29,747 nucleotides of DNA from Robiginitomaculum sp. (lineage in GTDB: Bacteria; Pseudomonadota; Alphaproteobacteria; Caulobacterales; Maricaulaceae): assembly GCA_021647805.1 (NCBI GenBank), contig JAKITZ010000003.1, forward strand, positions 1-29,747. The letters are read 5' to 3'. Positions 22,116 through 29,747 of the stretch are shown here, piece after piece. The translations under genes and the position numbers were made by a program. Every line of letters begins with the position of its first letter. Position 1 is the first letter of the stretch. Under the pieces are notes generated by a model. The model did not search any database and was not told the origin of the DNA. It saw only the letters and a program-made list of their open reading frames with translations.

Positions 22116-23975
22116 ATGTATCGGTTACACATGATAACGGATCCTTCTCATACTGCAAATCTGCGCATTGCGATTGACCGCAATAGCTCGCTCTCCATGC
22201 AAGAACAAATTCGTCGCAAGATTATTGACGATATTGCCTTGGGGGTATTGATTGCCGGAACGCGTATGCCACCGAGTAGGCAATTAGCCCATGACCTTGG
22301 TGTCTCTAGAAATACCATAATCATGGCCTATGACCGGCTGGTGTCCGATGGCCATTTAATCAGTAAGGATCGACGCGGTTTGTTTGTTCGTGAGGGTATG
22401 TTCGGGCGCGATCTTGGTGCGATACAGGTCACCGGCTCCAGACAGAGTATAAACCAATCCGTATGGCACGCGCGCCTAGCCCCAGTAGCATTGCCTAGTT
22501 TGACCTCGGTCTTGCCTCCAGATTGGGATCAATATCCATACCCGCTGGTCGACGGCCCTTTTGATCGCTCATTATTTCCTGTGGCGCAGTGGCGAGAAGC
22601 CAGCCGCCGCGCGCTTTCGGTTCAAGAAATCAATATTTGGACGCGCAATGCCGGTGATGCCGATGATCCGATGTTAGTGGACGAATTAAGGCGCAAAGTT
22701 TTGCCGTTAAATGGCATTAGCGTACAGTCCCAAGAAGTTTTGGTGACCACGGGCACGCAGCAGGCATTAAGTCTGGTATGTGATCTTTTGGTGCATGATG
22801 GCATGCGGGTAGTTCTGGAAAATCCCTGCCATCCTGAATTACGGATGCTATTGCAAAAAAAGAAAGTCCAAATTACGGCTCTTGATGTGGATGAAAACGG
22901 CATGCAGCTAAGTGCCGAGGCAATGCAGGCCGCGGATATTATTTTTATATCTCCTGGTTGCCAGCGCCCAACCGGGGCGACTTTGTCCGACGAGCGCCGA
23001 GCTTTGTTATTGCAGATTGCTGCAGAATCAGGGAAAATTATTGTCGAAGATGATTGCCAATGGGAAACCAGCTTGAGCACCAATGCTCTGCCAGCCTTGC
23101 GCGGCATGCCGGGCGGAGAAAACGTGATCTATATGGCGACATTGGCACAACCATTAGCACCAGCCATCCGGTTGGGGGTGCTGGTAGCGCCTATCCCGGT
23201 CATCCGCGCCGCACGAAATTTGCGACGCATTACCGCGCGCCACCCAGCCTTGAGCATACAGCGCACTTTTGCCCACATGTTGGCGCTTGGTCATTATGCG
23301 GCGCTGCTGAGGCATGTTGAAGAAGCGTTTGCTAAGCGCATGATCGCTTTGCGTGAAGCACTTAACTATTATTTGCCGAACAAAATTTCCCTTTTACCAA
23401 CTCGGATTGGGACTTCAGCTTGGATAACTGGCCCTAAAACCCTAGACACCCGGCTGTTGGTAAAACGCGCCGGAACTCATGGTGTATTGATCGAGCCAGT
23501 GCACGATTATTATTCGCGCGCGGTTCCCAACAATGTTTTTCGTTTAGGTATTACCGGCCTTGTTGAAAGTAAAATTCGAGATGGTGTTGCTGCTTTTGCA
23601 AATGCTTTTCGTGAAACCATGGATCCTACTCCTTCAAAAACTAACTTTGATGCAGCGCAAGCCCTTTCTGGGTCAGCCATTAAGCGCGTCTGTAACGGAT
23701 CCAAATTACTATGTAAGACAGTATATGGCGATCCTTGCACCATCGTGCTGAGTCGTAATGGCAAGATGCAAGGTCGTGCCGGCTTTGCCAATGAAGATCG
23801 CGACCATGGTACGTGGTGGGTCGAGGGTGATTACTGGTGTCGCCAATGGTCTGAATGGTCCTATGGCGAAGTGGGTCGCTTTCGCGTGGTGTTACGGGGC
23901 GAGCGTATCGAATGGTTCCACCAAGACGGTCACCTTGTGGATTGGGCAATATTGGTGCGCCGTAGCAAGAAGTAA
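22116..23975 (+). CDS. MocR-like GntR/aminotransferase-fold regulator lacking the PLP lysine, with extra C-terminal domain
   Basis: A 619-residue protein in three parts. Residues about 15-95 are a GntR winged helix-turn-helix (MQEQIRRKIIDDIALGVLIA, then GTRMPPSRQLAHDLGVSRNT). Residues about 120-500 are a class I aminotransferase fold as in MocR/PdxR/GabR regulators (TTGTQQALSLVCDLL, RVVLENPCHPE, ISPGCQRPTGATLS, VEDDC). The position that should carry the PLP Schiff-base lysine (relatives: T-F-S-K-T-L-A-P) reads TLAQPLAP, giving Gln345. EDDY is EDDC (Cys314) and the usual PxHQ is PGCQ. Residues about 520-619 form an additional domain rich in Trp (GTWWVEGDYWCRQWSEWSYG) that I cannot name with certainty. 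It is probably the regulator of the operon that follows. ATG 22116 or 22131 may be the start; neither has a good ribosome-binding site. Confidence 0.88.
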   Translation: MYRLHMITDPSHTANLRIAIDRNSSLSMQEQIRRKIIDDIALGVLIAGTRMPPSRQLAHDLGVSRNTIIMAYDRLVSDGHLISKDRRGLFVREGMFGRDLGAIQVTGSRQSINQSVWHARLAPVALPSLTSVLPPDWDQYPYPLVDGPFDRSLFPVAQWREASRRALSVQEINIWTRNAGDADDPMLVDELRRKVLPLNGISVQSQEVLVTTGTQQALSLVCDLLVHDGMRVVLENPCHPELRMLLQKKKVQITALDVDENGMQLSAEAMQAADIIFISPGCQRPTGATLSDERRALLLQIAAESGKIIVEDDCQWETSLSTNALPALRGMPGGENVIYMATLAQPLAPAIRLGVLVAPIPVIRAARNLRRITARHPALSIQRTFAHMLALGHYAALLRHVEEAFAKRMIALREALNYYLPNKISLLPTRIGTSAWITGPKTLDTRLLVKRAGTHGVLIEPVHDYYSRAVPNNVFRLGITGLVESKIRDGVAAFANAFRETMDPTPSKTNFDAAQALSGSAIKRVCNGSKLLCKTVYGDPCTIVLSRNGKMQGRAGFANEDRDHGTWWVEGDYWCRQWSEWSYGEVGRFRVVLRGERIEWFHQDGHLVDWAILVRRSKK

Positions 23976-23999
23976 TATCCGGCTTCAGGTTTAACAAAA

Positions 24000-24032
24000 C
24001 TGGACTCAACGATTAGGTTCATCTGGACCTAT
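24000..24032 (+). promoter_or_regulatory. Direct-repeat operator for the MocR-like regulator
   Basis: CTGGACTCAA (24000-24009) and CTGGACCTAT (24023-24032) are direct repeats 23 bp apart, about two helix turns. They lie between the regulator stop and the nitrilase gene. The MocR-type regulator TauR of Rhodobacter is known, as I recall, to bind direct repeats of the form CTGGAC(C/T)TAA, which these resemble closely. The second repeat also overlaps an inverted repeat AGGTTC-atct-GGACCT. Likely binding site for control of the downstream operon. Confidence 0.6.
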
Positions 24033-24072
24033 TGTTAGCCTGCTCCAACCCATAGAAGTAACTTCAGGAAAA

Positions 24073-24089
24073 CCCCGTGCAAAGCGGGG
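24073..24089 (+). promoter_or_regulatory. GC-rich leader hairpin before the nitrilase gene
   Basis: CCCCG (24073-24077) pairs with CGGGG (24085-24089) over a 7-nt loop, 12 nt upstream of the strong AGGAGG site (24100-24105) of the next gene. It may set translation efficiency or be an end marker of the regulator transcript; no T-tract follows. Confidence 0.3.
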
Positions 24090-24109
24090 AAAAGTATTCA
24101 GGAGGTGCT

Positions 24110-24985
24110 GTGTCTAAATTTGCAATTGCCGCTCTGCAACTGGAGCTGGAATCCAAAGACAATATTGACCTGTTGTGCCAAGAAATTAGAATTGTGCGCA
24201 AAAGATTTCCTTGGGTCGATATGGTTGTGCTTGCAGAACTGGCAAGTTTTGGCACCGGCCTAAAACATGCCCAAACCATGCCCGGCACAGCAGAACAGAG
24301 CTTTTGCACGTTGGCCAAAGAAACCGGACTATGGATATTACCCGGCAGTTTGTATGAAAAAAAAGACGACAAGGTTTTCAACACTGCTCCGGTCATAAAC
24401 CCGGCAGGTGAAGTCGTTACCCGATGCCGCAAAATGTTTCCGTTTCTGCCTTACGAAGTTGATGTGACCAGCGGCGAAGAGTTCACGGTTTTTAATATTA
24501 ACGGCGTTGGCTGTTTTGGTGTTTCCATTTGTTATGACATGTGGTTTCCCGAAACTACACGCACATTGGTCTCCATGGGTGCCGAGGTAATTTTACACCC
24601 CAGCTTAACCAATACTTTGGATCGTGATGCAGAATTGGCGATTGCCAGATCTAGTGCTGTGACCAATCAATGTTATTTTTTCGATATTAATTCTGCGGGA
24701 AAATTGGCTTTTGGGCGCTCAATCATCGCGGGACCCGGCGGCGAAATCATCCATCAAGCGGGTGCAGGTCGCGAGATTATACCGATCGAGATTGATTTGG
24801 AATATGTGCGCCGGGTACGGACACAAGGCTGGCACAATTTAGCCCAACCTTTGAAAAGCTTTCGCGACCACAAAACACCTTTTCCAATTTATCAGAACCA
24901 CAATAACTCATCTGCTCTTACGGCGCTTGGCCCATTAGCCATGGCCAAAAAAGCGAACACCAACAAAGACAATAAAAGCCAATGA
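24110..24985 (+). CDS. Nitrilase-superfamily carbon-nitrogen hydrolase
   Basis: A 291-residue cytosolic hydrolase. GTG 24110 is chosen because AGGAGG lies 4 nt upstream, although the frame is open to 24077. The Glu-Lys-Cys triad is visible: Glu43 in VVLAELASFG, Lys108 in TRCRKMFPF, and nucleophile Cys141 in GVSICYDMWFPE. Other superfamily marks are NPAGEVVTR, HPSLTN, and a late GPGGEIIHQAG. The superfamily hydrolyses amides, carbamoyl groups or nitriles; the substrate is not evident. Its stop overlaps ATG 24982 in the same frame as the receptor gene, so it is coupled to the TonB-dependent receptor. It is the first structural gene after the MocR-like regulator. Confidence 0.93.
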   Translation: MSKFAIAALQLELESKDNIDLLCQEIRIVRKRFPWVDMVVLAELASFGTGLKHAQTMPGTAEQSFCTLAKETGLWILPGSLYEKKDDKVFNTAPVINPAGEVVTRCRKMFPFLPYEVDVTSGEEFTVFNINGVGCFGVSICYDMWFPETTRTLVSMGAEVILHPSLTNTLDRDAELAIARSSAVTNQCYFFDINSAGKLAFGRSIIAGPGGEIIHQAGAGREIIPIEIDLEYVRRVRTQGWHNLAQPLKSFRDHKTPFPIYQNHNNSSALTALGPLAMAKKANTNKDNKSQ

Positions 24986-25023
24986 TCAAACCATCAAAAT
25001 TCGGGGACAAAAGGAGATTTCCA

Positions 25024-27420
25024 ATGTTTAATACATGCAAAAAACTAACAAGCCGCTCGCTACTAAGTCTATTGCTGGGTTGTACAATCCTAACGCCGGG
25101 TCTGGCTTTTGCACAAGAAACTGAACAGGCAAAAGATGTGGATGAAATCACAGTCACGACCCAGCGCCGCGAAGAAAACATTTTAGATGTACCTTATAAC
25201 ATTTCTGTTGTTTCCGGTGCCGATATTGCCAATGCAATCACATTGGATTCCGCTGAGTTACTACGCACCATTCCCGGGGTCAGTCAGATTGATCAAGGAC
25301 AGCGCAATATACAGTTCAACAGCATTCGTATTCGAGGCCTTAATGTAGATAGCTCGGCTTTTGGGGATTTTCTACTCGGCTCAGCTCCAACGGTCTCTAC
25401 GTATGTCAATGAAACCCCGGTTTTTGCCAATATGGCACTAATTGACCTTGATCGTGTCGAAGTGCAACGGGGGCCACAAGCCACGCTTTATGGCTCAGGG
25501 GCATTGGGCGGAACAGTAAAGTATTTCACCCGCAAGCCACAGTTTGACGAAGTTAGCGGCAGCTTTATTGGAACCATATCTTCGGTGAACGGCTCTGGCA
25601 GCCTTGGATATTCGGCTGGCGGTATTTTTAATGCCCCGGTAAGTGATAAATTTGCCATTCGCGCTAATGTGTTGTGGCAAGATTATCCCGGTATCACTGA
25701 TTACACGAACTTGTATGTACTCGACAATAATGGCGTTCCAATCCAGCCCAATGGGATTTTTGATTTGGGTGCAGATTCAGCGCAATACCGTAGCAAAAAA
25801 GATGCTGATTATTATCAAAGCCTTTATGCACGGATTAGTGCTCGTTGGGCTCCGACAGAGAACGTCGACTTTGTGGCTAGTTATTTCTACCAATCGGATG
25901 ATAGCGGCGGTCGTCGGCAACCCAGCCAAGGCAATGATGGACTAGGCACGGCCTATGGCCAATATGAAAACGGTGCGGTGATCGAAGAACCAGCCAATCG
26001 CAATTTGGATATGGGTTCGCTGGAAGCTAATATTGACTTAGGGTTTGCTAGCCTGACCTCAGCCACATCATATTACGAAAACACAGGCAATAGTGAGACT
26101 GATAATACCGGCTTTTTTGCCAACAATCTGGCGCAGTTTTATTTCTCGCCCACATTTGTTTTCCCACGGCCACTTTACACAGCTATGCGAACTTTTTCCG
26201 ATAAGTCTTTTGTTCAAGAAGTTCGTCTGGTTTCCAATGGGGAAAACCGCATTGACTATGTTTTGGGTGCATTTTATCAGGATCAAACTCGCGGAGCTAC
26301 ACAAGTAAGTGACCTTGTGGGTTTTGAAGCTTGGGCTGATGCCTTCTTTTTTACTGATTTTGTTTTTACCGATAATATATTCACCTTTGATCGCAAAGAG
26401 GATTACAGAGAAGTCGCAATTTTTGGGGAACTGACTGCCAATTTAACGGATCGCTTTAAGCTTACTGGCGGGCTTCGGTATTTTGACAACGAATCCACTA
26501 CGAATACCTTTGTACGTGCAGGGCCATATACCTTCTTCAATGGCCAATCCGACACCATTTTTACTGCCAAAGATAGCAAAGTTCTATTCAGAGCCAATGC
26601 CGCCTATGAGTTTAGCGATGACGACCTGATTTATGCGACCATTTCTGAGGGGTACCGACGCGGTGGTAGTAATGGAGTGCCGACTACTGGGCAATTTGCC
26701 AATAATCCGGCTTGGCTAACCTTTCAATCCGATACAGCTCTTAACTATGAAGTGGGTATAAAAGGCACGACCTCCGGTCTTCGATATGATTTGAATGCGT
26801 TTTATATTGACTGGAGCAATCCGCAATTTAACACCTCGACACCCAACGGGTTTTTCTTTGCTGTTGCCAATGCCGATAAAGCCCGCTCGCAAGGCATTGA
26901 GGCCCAAATCAGCGGCAGTAGCGACGACGGTATGTTTAACTATTCTATCGGCTATACCCTTGTAGATGCGAAGTTAACCAAAGACTTTATTGCCCCTCCG
27001 GGTTTTGGCCTTACTACGGGAACGATGGTAGCCGCCAATGGTGCACCTTTACCTGGCGTTGCCAAACATTCGTTTAATGTGGCCGCTGATTATACCATTC
27101 CTTTGAGTAATGGTATGAACTTTATCAGCCGTTTTGACGGGTTTTATCAGTCATCAACGCAAAATGTACTGGATCAAAATGTATTTCAGGCAGTACAATT
27201 TGACGGCTTCGCGGTAGTGGATATGACCTTTACTGTGGCTGCTGATAAATGGAACGCGTCATTATTTGTTAAAAACATTGGCAACACTTCAGGCACGACT
27301 GGATCTTTTACACCGGCGGCTTTTGGCCCCAATCCAGCAGCCGATTTTTATGGTAGCAATGCCCGTAAATTCATTACCTTGCCGCGGACCATTGGCGTGG
27401 CCTTGAATGTGAGTTTTTAA
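25024..27420 (+). CDS. TonB-dependent outer-membrane receptor
   Basis: A 798-residue receptor. ATG 25024 is preferred (AAAGGAG 7 nt upstream, clear signal peptide SLLLGCTILTPGLAFAQ cut after residue 30). ATG 24982, overlapping the previous stop, would put 14 polar residues before the signal. The sequence EITVTTQRREENILDVPYNI (41-60) starts the plug domain and resembles a TonB-box region. LYGSGALGGTVKYFTRKP is the conserved plug signature. Many amphipathic strands follow (FALSYGYT-like patterns) and the barrel ends in Phe (VALNVSF). Such receptors import bulky nutrients by TonB/ExbBD energy; none of those genes is here. The operon context points to a nitrogen-containing or ester/peptide-like ligand. 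The ligand is unknown. Confidence 0.93.
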   Translation: MFNTCKKLTSRSLLSLLLGCTILTPGLAFAQETEQAKDVDEITVTTQRREENILDVPYNISVVSGADIANAITLDSAELLRTIPGVSQIDQGQRNIQFNSIRIRGLNVDSSAFGDFLLGSAPTVSTYVNETPVFANMALIDLDRVEVQRGPQATLYGSGALGGTVKYFTRKPQFDEVSGSFIGTISSVNGSGSLGYSAGGIFNAPVSDKFAIRANVLWQDYPGITDYTNLYVLDNNGVPIQPNGIFDLGADSAQYRSKKDADYYQSLYARISARWAPTENVDFVASYFYQSDDSGGRRQPSQGNDGLGTAYGQYENGAVIEEPANRNLDMGSLEANIDLGFASLTSATSYYENTGNSETDNTGFFANNLAQFYFSPTFVFPRPLYTAMRTFSDKSFVQEVRLVSNGENRIDYVLGAFYQDQTRGATQVSDLVGFEAWADAFFFTDFVFTDNIFTFDRKEDYREVAIFGELTANLTDRFKLTGGLRYFDNESTTNTFVRAGPYTFFNGQSDTIFTAKDSKVLFRANAAYEFSDDDLIYATISEGYRRGGSNGVPTTGQFANNPAWLTFQSDTALNYEVGIKGTTSGLRYDLNAFYIDWSNPQFNTSTPNGFFFAVANADKARSQGIEAQISGSSDDGMFNYSIGYTLVDAKLTKDFIAPPGFGLTTGTMVAANGAPLPGVAKHSFNVAADYTIPLSNGMNFISRFDGFYQSSTQNVLDQNVFQAVQFDGFAVVDMTFTVAADKWNASLFVKNIGNTSGTTGSFTPAAFGPNPAADFYGSNARKFITLPRTIGVALNVSF

Positions 27421-27446
27421 CGATACACTTGGTTTGGTTATAACAA

Positions 27447-27461
27447 CGTAGTCTTACTACG
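27447..27461 (+). promoter_or_regulatory. Intra-operon hairpin
   Basis: CGTAGT-ctt-ACTACG is a perfect 6-bp stem with a 3-nt loop in the 49-bp gap between the receptor and the serine hydrolase. It ends at the ribosome-binding site (GGAACGG). It may protect or separate parts of a polycistronic transcript or reduce translation of the hydrolase; no T-tract follows. Confidence 0.35.
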
Positions 27462-27469
27462 GAACGGAT

Positions 27470-29650
27470 ATGCTCATGAAAGTCGTACTGGTTGCTCTTA
27501 GCCTGCTTTTTCTTGTCACATCAGCCAACGCGCAAACCTTATTTGCTGAAGACTTTCAAGACGGCAATGCCGATGGGTGGCAGTCCGCAGGCAAGGGCGA
27601 TATTCGACTGACCACTTATGCCGGCAATGTTTCCATGCGCCTTACCCGCTCGGCTAGTGCGCTGATTGGTCTAAATATTGATGGGTTGGAGCAGGTGCGT
27701 ATATCTGCATCATTTGCGGCAATGAATTTGGAAAAAAACGATGCTTGTATTGCAGAGGTATCTACTTCTGGCGGCAAGCAATGGGCTGAGGTGTTGCGGG
27801 TTGAAGACGGCGCTGATGATGGGGCGACCCTCTATACAGGTTCGGCAATTTTGGACATCAAGGGGTCGCCTTTATTGATCCGATTGCGCGCTGCTGGCAA
27901 TCAAAAGGATGATACTTGTTGGGCAGATAATATCACCATTAGTGCTGTAACCGAGCGAATAACAACAAAGCCGCATGCACGTACGACCCTGTCCTTAAAC
28001 TTTCTTACTGGCATGGACAATATGGCAAACCCCGTACCCATGAGTGCCTACATTGCGGCCGAAGGTGCAAGCCAGCCCACGATAAATATCGAAGGTCGCT
28101 TGTCGTTTCATGTCACCGAAGAATCAGCGCACATGAAAGTTTTACGCGATCGCTTTGGTTTTTTAGACAACCAAGTAAAAGGCTTGGGCGTACCACCGGG
28201 GTTTGATCTTAGCTTTGTGCAGGTGGGTGATCGCCTTGTGCCAAAAACCCGCGGCTTGATTCGAACCGATAATGAGGCTTGGGATATTCTGGTGGAACCG
28301 GGACGGATTTGGCTAGAACCCGGCGATGCGGGGTTTTCTCGGGCGGCTTTGCCATTTTCCTTACAAGAACGTAACGCCAATTGCACCCATAATGGCGTGC
28401 TGAGCTTTCTCATCAAAGCTGATGGCGAAACCTCCCGTGCTGCCTATCAAATAGTTTCCGAAACCTGTCTTTACTTTCAATATGATATGTGGGGAACCGG
28501 AAGTATCATTTACGCACCAGGAGCGGTGTATAATGCCAAGGGTTTGCGCGCGGCTTTTACACAAGAACTGCAAAACAAGATGCCTACTCGTGCCTTTAGC
28601 GCGCTTGCCACTGACCACTCGGGTCTTGATGTCAGCGCTTTTGCCTCGTCAGATGATGTAACGCCAGAAGCCATGACCGCCTATGGGGTGATACTTGATG
28701 GGGTGCATTATCTTGGCGGTTGCGAGACCCGGTATGGGGCATACCCATTTTGTGATAATTTGGCTATTCCTTCTTATTCGCTGGCAAAATCCATTTTTGC
28801 TGGCCTTAGTATGATGCGCCTGAAAAAGCTCTACCCAGAGGCAGAAACCGCATTGATCGAAACCTATGTGCCGCAATGCGCCAAGGCTGGATGGAGCGGC
28901 ATTGGTTTTGGCCATGCGCTGGATATGGCTACCGGACGCTATTCATCGACAAAAAGTGAAAAAGATGAAAACGCCGCTGTTCAAGATGGGTTTTTCATTG
29001 CGCCGGATCATAAGCGCAAAATTAACCGAGCCTGCTCTTTGTACCCCCGAAAAAGTAAACCGGGCACTAAGTGGGTTTATCATACTACGGATCATTATGT
29101 TTTGGGCACGGCCATGCAAGGCTTTTGGCGTGAACGTCGTGGAATTGATGCCGATATTTACCAAGACCTGTTGGTTGATCCGATTTGGAAAGCTTTAAAT
29201 CTGTCACCGCTTAGTTATAAAACCAGGCGCACCCGGGACGCGGTGGCGCAACCCTATGTCGGCTGGGGTCTTACTTTCACACCTGATGATCTGGCGAAAA
29301 TCAGCCAATTCATTGCGGTAGATCATGGCCAAATCAACGGCGTGGATGTGATTGATACTGATGCATTGCGCAGCGCATTACAAATGGATCCGGCTGACCC
29401 GGGCTTACCGGCTTCGGGCAAAGACTTTCGGTATAATAATGGCTTTTGGGCTTGGGATGCCAGCAGCGTTCTAAAACAAAAAGTTGCGCTTTGGGTGCCT
29501 TTTATGTCCGGTTTTGGCGGCTTGTCAGTGGTGCTTATGCCCAATGGTATGGTCGATTACTACATCAGCGATAACAATCAATATGCTTGGGCTAAAGCGG
29601 TTATTGCAGCCAATGCATACCACGAATTTCCTATGGAGCCATCACAATGA
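27470..29650 (+). CDS. Exported beta-lactamase-fold serine hydrolase with N-terminal beta-sandwich
   Basis: A 726-residue secreted protein; ATG 27470 or 27476 is the start. Signal peptide VVLVALSLLFLVTSANAQ is cleaved after about residue 21. Residues about 22-160 look like a jelly-roll beta-sandwich (FAEDFQDGNADGWQSAGKGD), possibly binding a sugar or peptide. The region 170-355 is beta-rich and unassigned. The C-terminal domain (about 390-720) is a serine beta-lactamase/penicillin-binding fold: SLAK at 437-440 (nucleophile Ser437, Lys440), then PGTKWVYHTTDHYVLG (Tyr537, replacing the YxN motif), and SGFGG near 680 at the place of the K/H-T-G motif. Its stop overlaps the next gene's start (ATGA). 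Likely a periplasmic esterase/amidase/peptidase acting on the imported compound. Real beta-lactam resistance is unlikely. Confidence 0.87.
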   Translation: MLMKVVLVALSLLFLVTSANAQTLFAEDFQDGNADGWQSAGKGDIRLTTYAGNVSMRLTRSASALIGLNIDGLEQVRISASFAAMNLEKNDACIAEVSTSGGKQWAEVLRVEDGADDGATLYTGSAILDIKGSPLLIRLRAAGNQKDDTCWADNITISAVTERITTKPHARTTLSLNFLTGMDNMANPVPMSAYIAAEGASQPTINIEGRLSFHVTEESAHMKVLRDRFGFLDNQVKGLGVPPGFDLSFVQVGDRLVPKTRGLIRTDNEAWDILVEPGRIWLEPGDAGFSRAALPFSLQERNANCTHNGVLSFLIKADGETSRAAYQIVSETCLYFQYDMWGTGSIIYAPGAVYNAKGLRAAFTQELQNKMPTRAFSALATDHSGLDVSAFASSDDVTPEAMTAYGVILDGVHYLGGCETRYGAYPFCDNLAIPSYSLAKSIFAGLSMMRLKKLYPEAETALIETYVPQCAKAGWSGIGFGHALDMATGRYSSTKSEKDENAAVQDGFFIAPDHKRKINRACSLYPRKSKPGTKWVYHTTDHYVLGTAMQGFWRERRGIDADIYQDLLVDPIWKALNLSPLSYKTRRTRDAVAQPYVGWGLTFTPDDLAKISQFIAVDHGQINGVDVIDTDALRSALQMDPADPGLPASGKDFRYNNGFWAWDASSVLKQKVALWVPFMSGFGGLSVVLMPNGMVDYYISDNNQYAWAKAVIAANAYHEFPMEPSQ

Positions 29651-29747
29651 ACACATCAAAATCACGCTTTCCTAAGGCGGCTCCAGATGGGTTGTTGGCT
29701 GCTGTTTTTTTAGCGTTTCTGGCCACGGCGGGGTTGTTTTATGTTAA
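29647..29747 (+). CDS. Membrane transporter, N-terminal end (cut by window end), probably MFS
   Basis: ATG 29647 overlaps the serine-hydrolase stop as ATGA and the frame stays open to the last base (33 codons). A polar start (NTSKSRFPKAAPDG) is followed by a hydrophobic helix (LLAAVFLAFLATAGLFYV), as in the first transmembrane segment of major facilitator transporters. Position in an uptake operon after a TonB receptor and periplasmic hydrolase fits inner-membrane import of the product. Too short for certain family assignment. Confidence 0.6.
   Translation, partial: MNTSKSRFPKAAPDGLLAAVFLAFLATAGLFYV

Noticed and set aside
27470..29650. Beta-lactam resistance gene
   Set aside because: Only the SxxK motif is typical; the second and third motifs differ and the protein is twice the normal size with a receptor and transporter next to it, so a catabolic or peptidase-like role is more likely.
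1..29747. CRISPR array, rRNA genes or additional tRNAs
   Set aside because: No regularly spaced direct repeats and no further tRNA cloverleaf or rRNA sequence were seen on either strand.

Overview
The window looks like a chromosomal segment of a moderate-GC (roughly mid-40s %) Gram-negative bacterium. It carries a TonB-dependent receptor, periplasmic signal peptides, MocR-type regulation and Wzx/polyprenyl-phosphate sugar transferase genes. An alphaproteobacterium, possibly a marine Hyphomonadaceae/Maricaulales relative, is my best guess, but this is inference from gene style and not from a marker gene.

Region 1 (1-5078, minus strand) is an exopolysaccharide assembly operon. In transcription order it holds an initiating polyprenyl-phosphate sugar transferase, a Wzx-like flippase, a family 2 glycosyltransferase, a NodB-type polysaccharide deacetylase and the 5' part of a second glycosyltransferase that runs off the window. 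The last four genes are joined by ATGA stop/start overlaps.

Region 2 (5289-9363) starts with tRNA-Ser(GCU). Directly after it lies a DUF6538-type phage/island integrase broken by two in-frame TAG codons, which marks an island integrated at the tRNA 3' end. A small operon follows: a protein resembling the C-terminal helical part of RarA/MgsA, overlapping (GTGA) an intact tyrosine recombinase.

Region 3 (9422-17045) is an RHS/YD-repeat polymorphic-toxin locus. A short secreted YD-repeat protein is divergent from a large secreted RHS protein. The RHS gene is split near its 3' end by a 77-bp hairpin-rich element. Downstream are tip 1 with a multi-pass membrane candidate immunity protein, a displaced tip 2 carrying an HExxH metallopeptidase-like domain with a signal-peptide candidate immunity protein, and a third tip-less RHS fragment. 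A second copy of the hairpin element interrupts the displaced tip 2 RHS core. Both copies sit directly after AAC where uninterrupted paralogous sequence reads AACGAG.

Region 4 (17046-22115) is accessory and partly decayed. It has a TacA/TacT-like DUF1778-GNAT toxin-antitoxin pair with a recognisable promoter, an IS630-type transposase N-terminal ORF, an XRE repressor, a frameshifted lipoprotein gene, about 1.1 kb of degraded coding sequence, and one membrane protein of unknown function.

Region 5 (22116-29747) looks like a regulated uptake/hydrolysis operon. It holds a MocR-like regulator whose PLP lysine position is Gln and which has an extra C-terminal domain. After an intergenic pair of CTGGAC direct repeats come a nitrilase-superfamily hydrolase, a TonB-dependent receptor, an exported beta-lactamase-fold serine hydrolase, and the start of an inner-membrane transporter. 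The arrangement predicts outer-membrane import, periplasmic hydrolysis, inner-membrane transport and cytosolic amide/nitrile hydrolysis of an unidentified compound.
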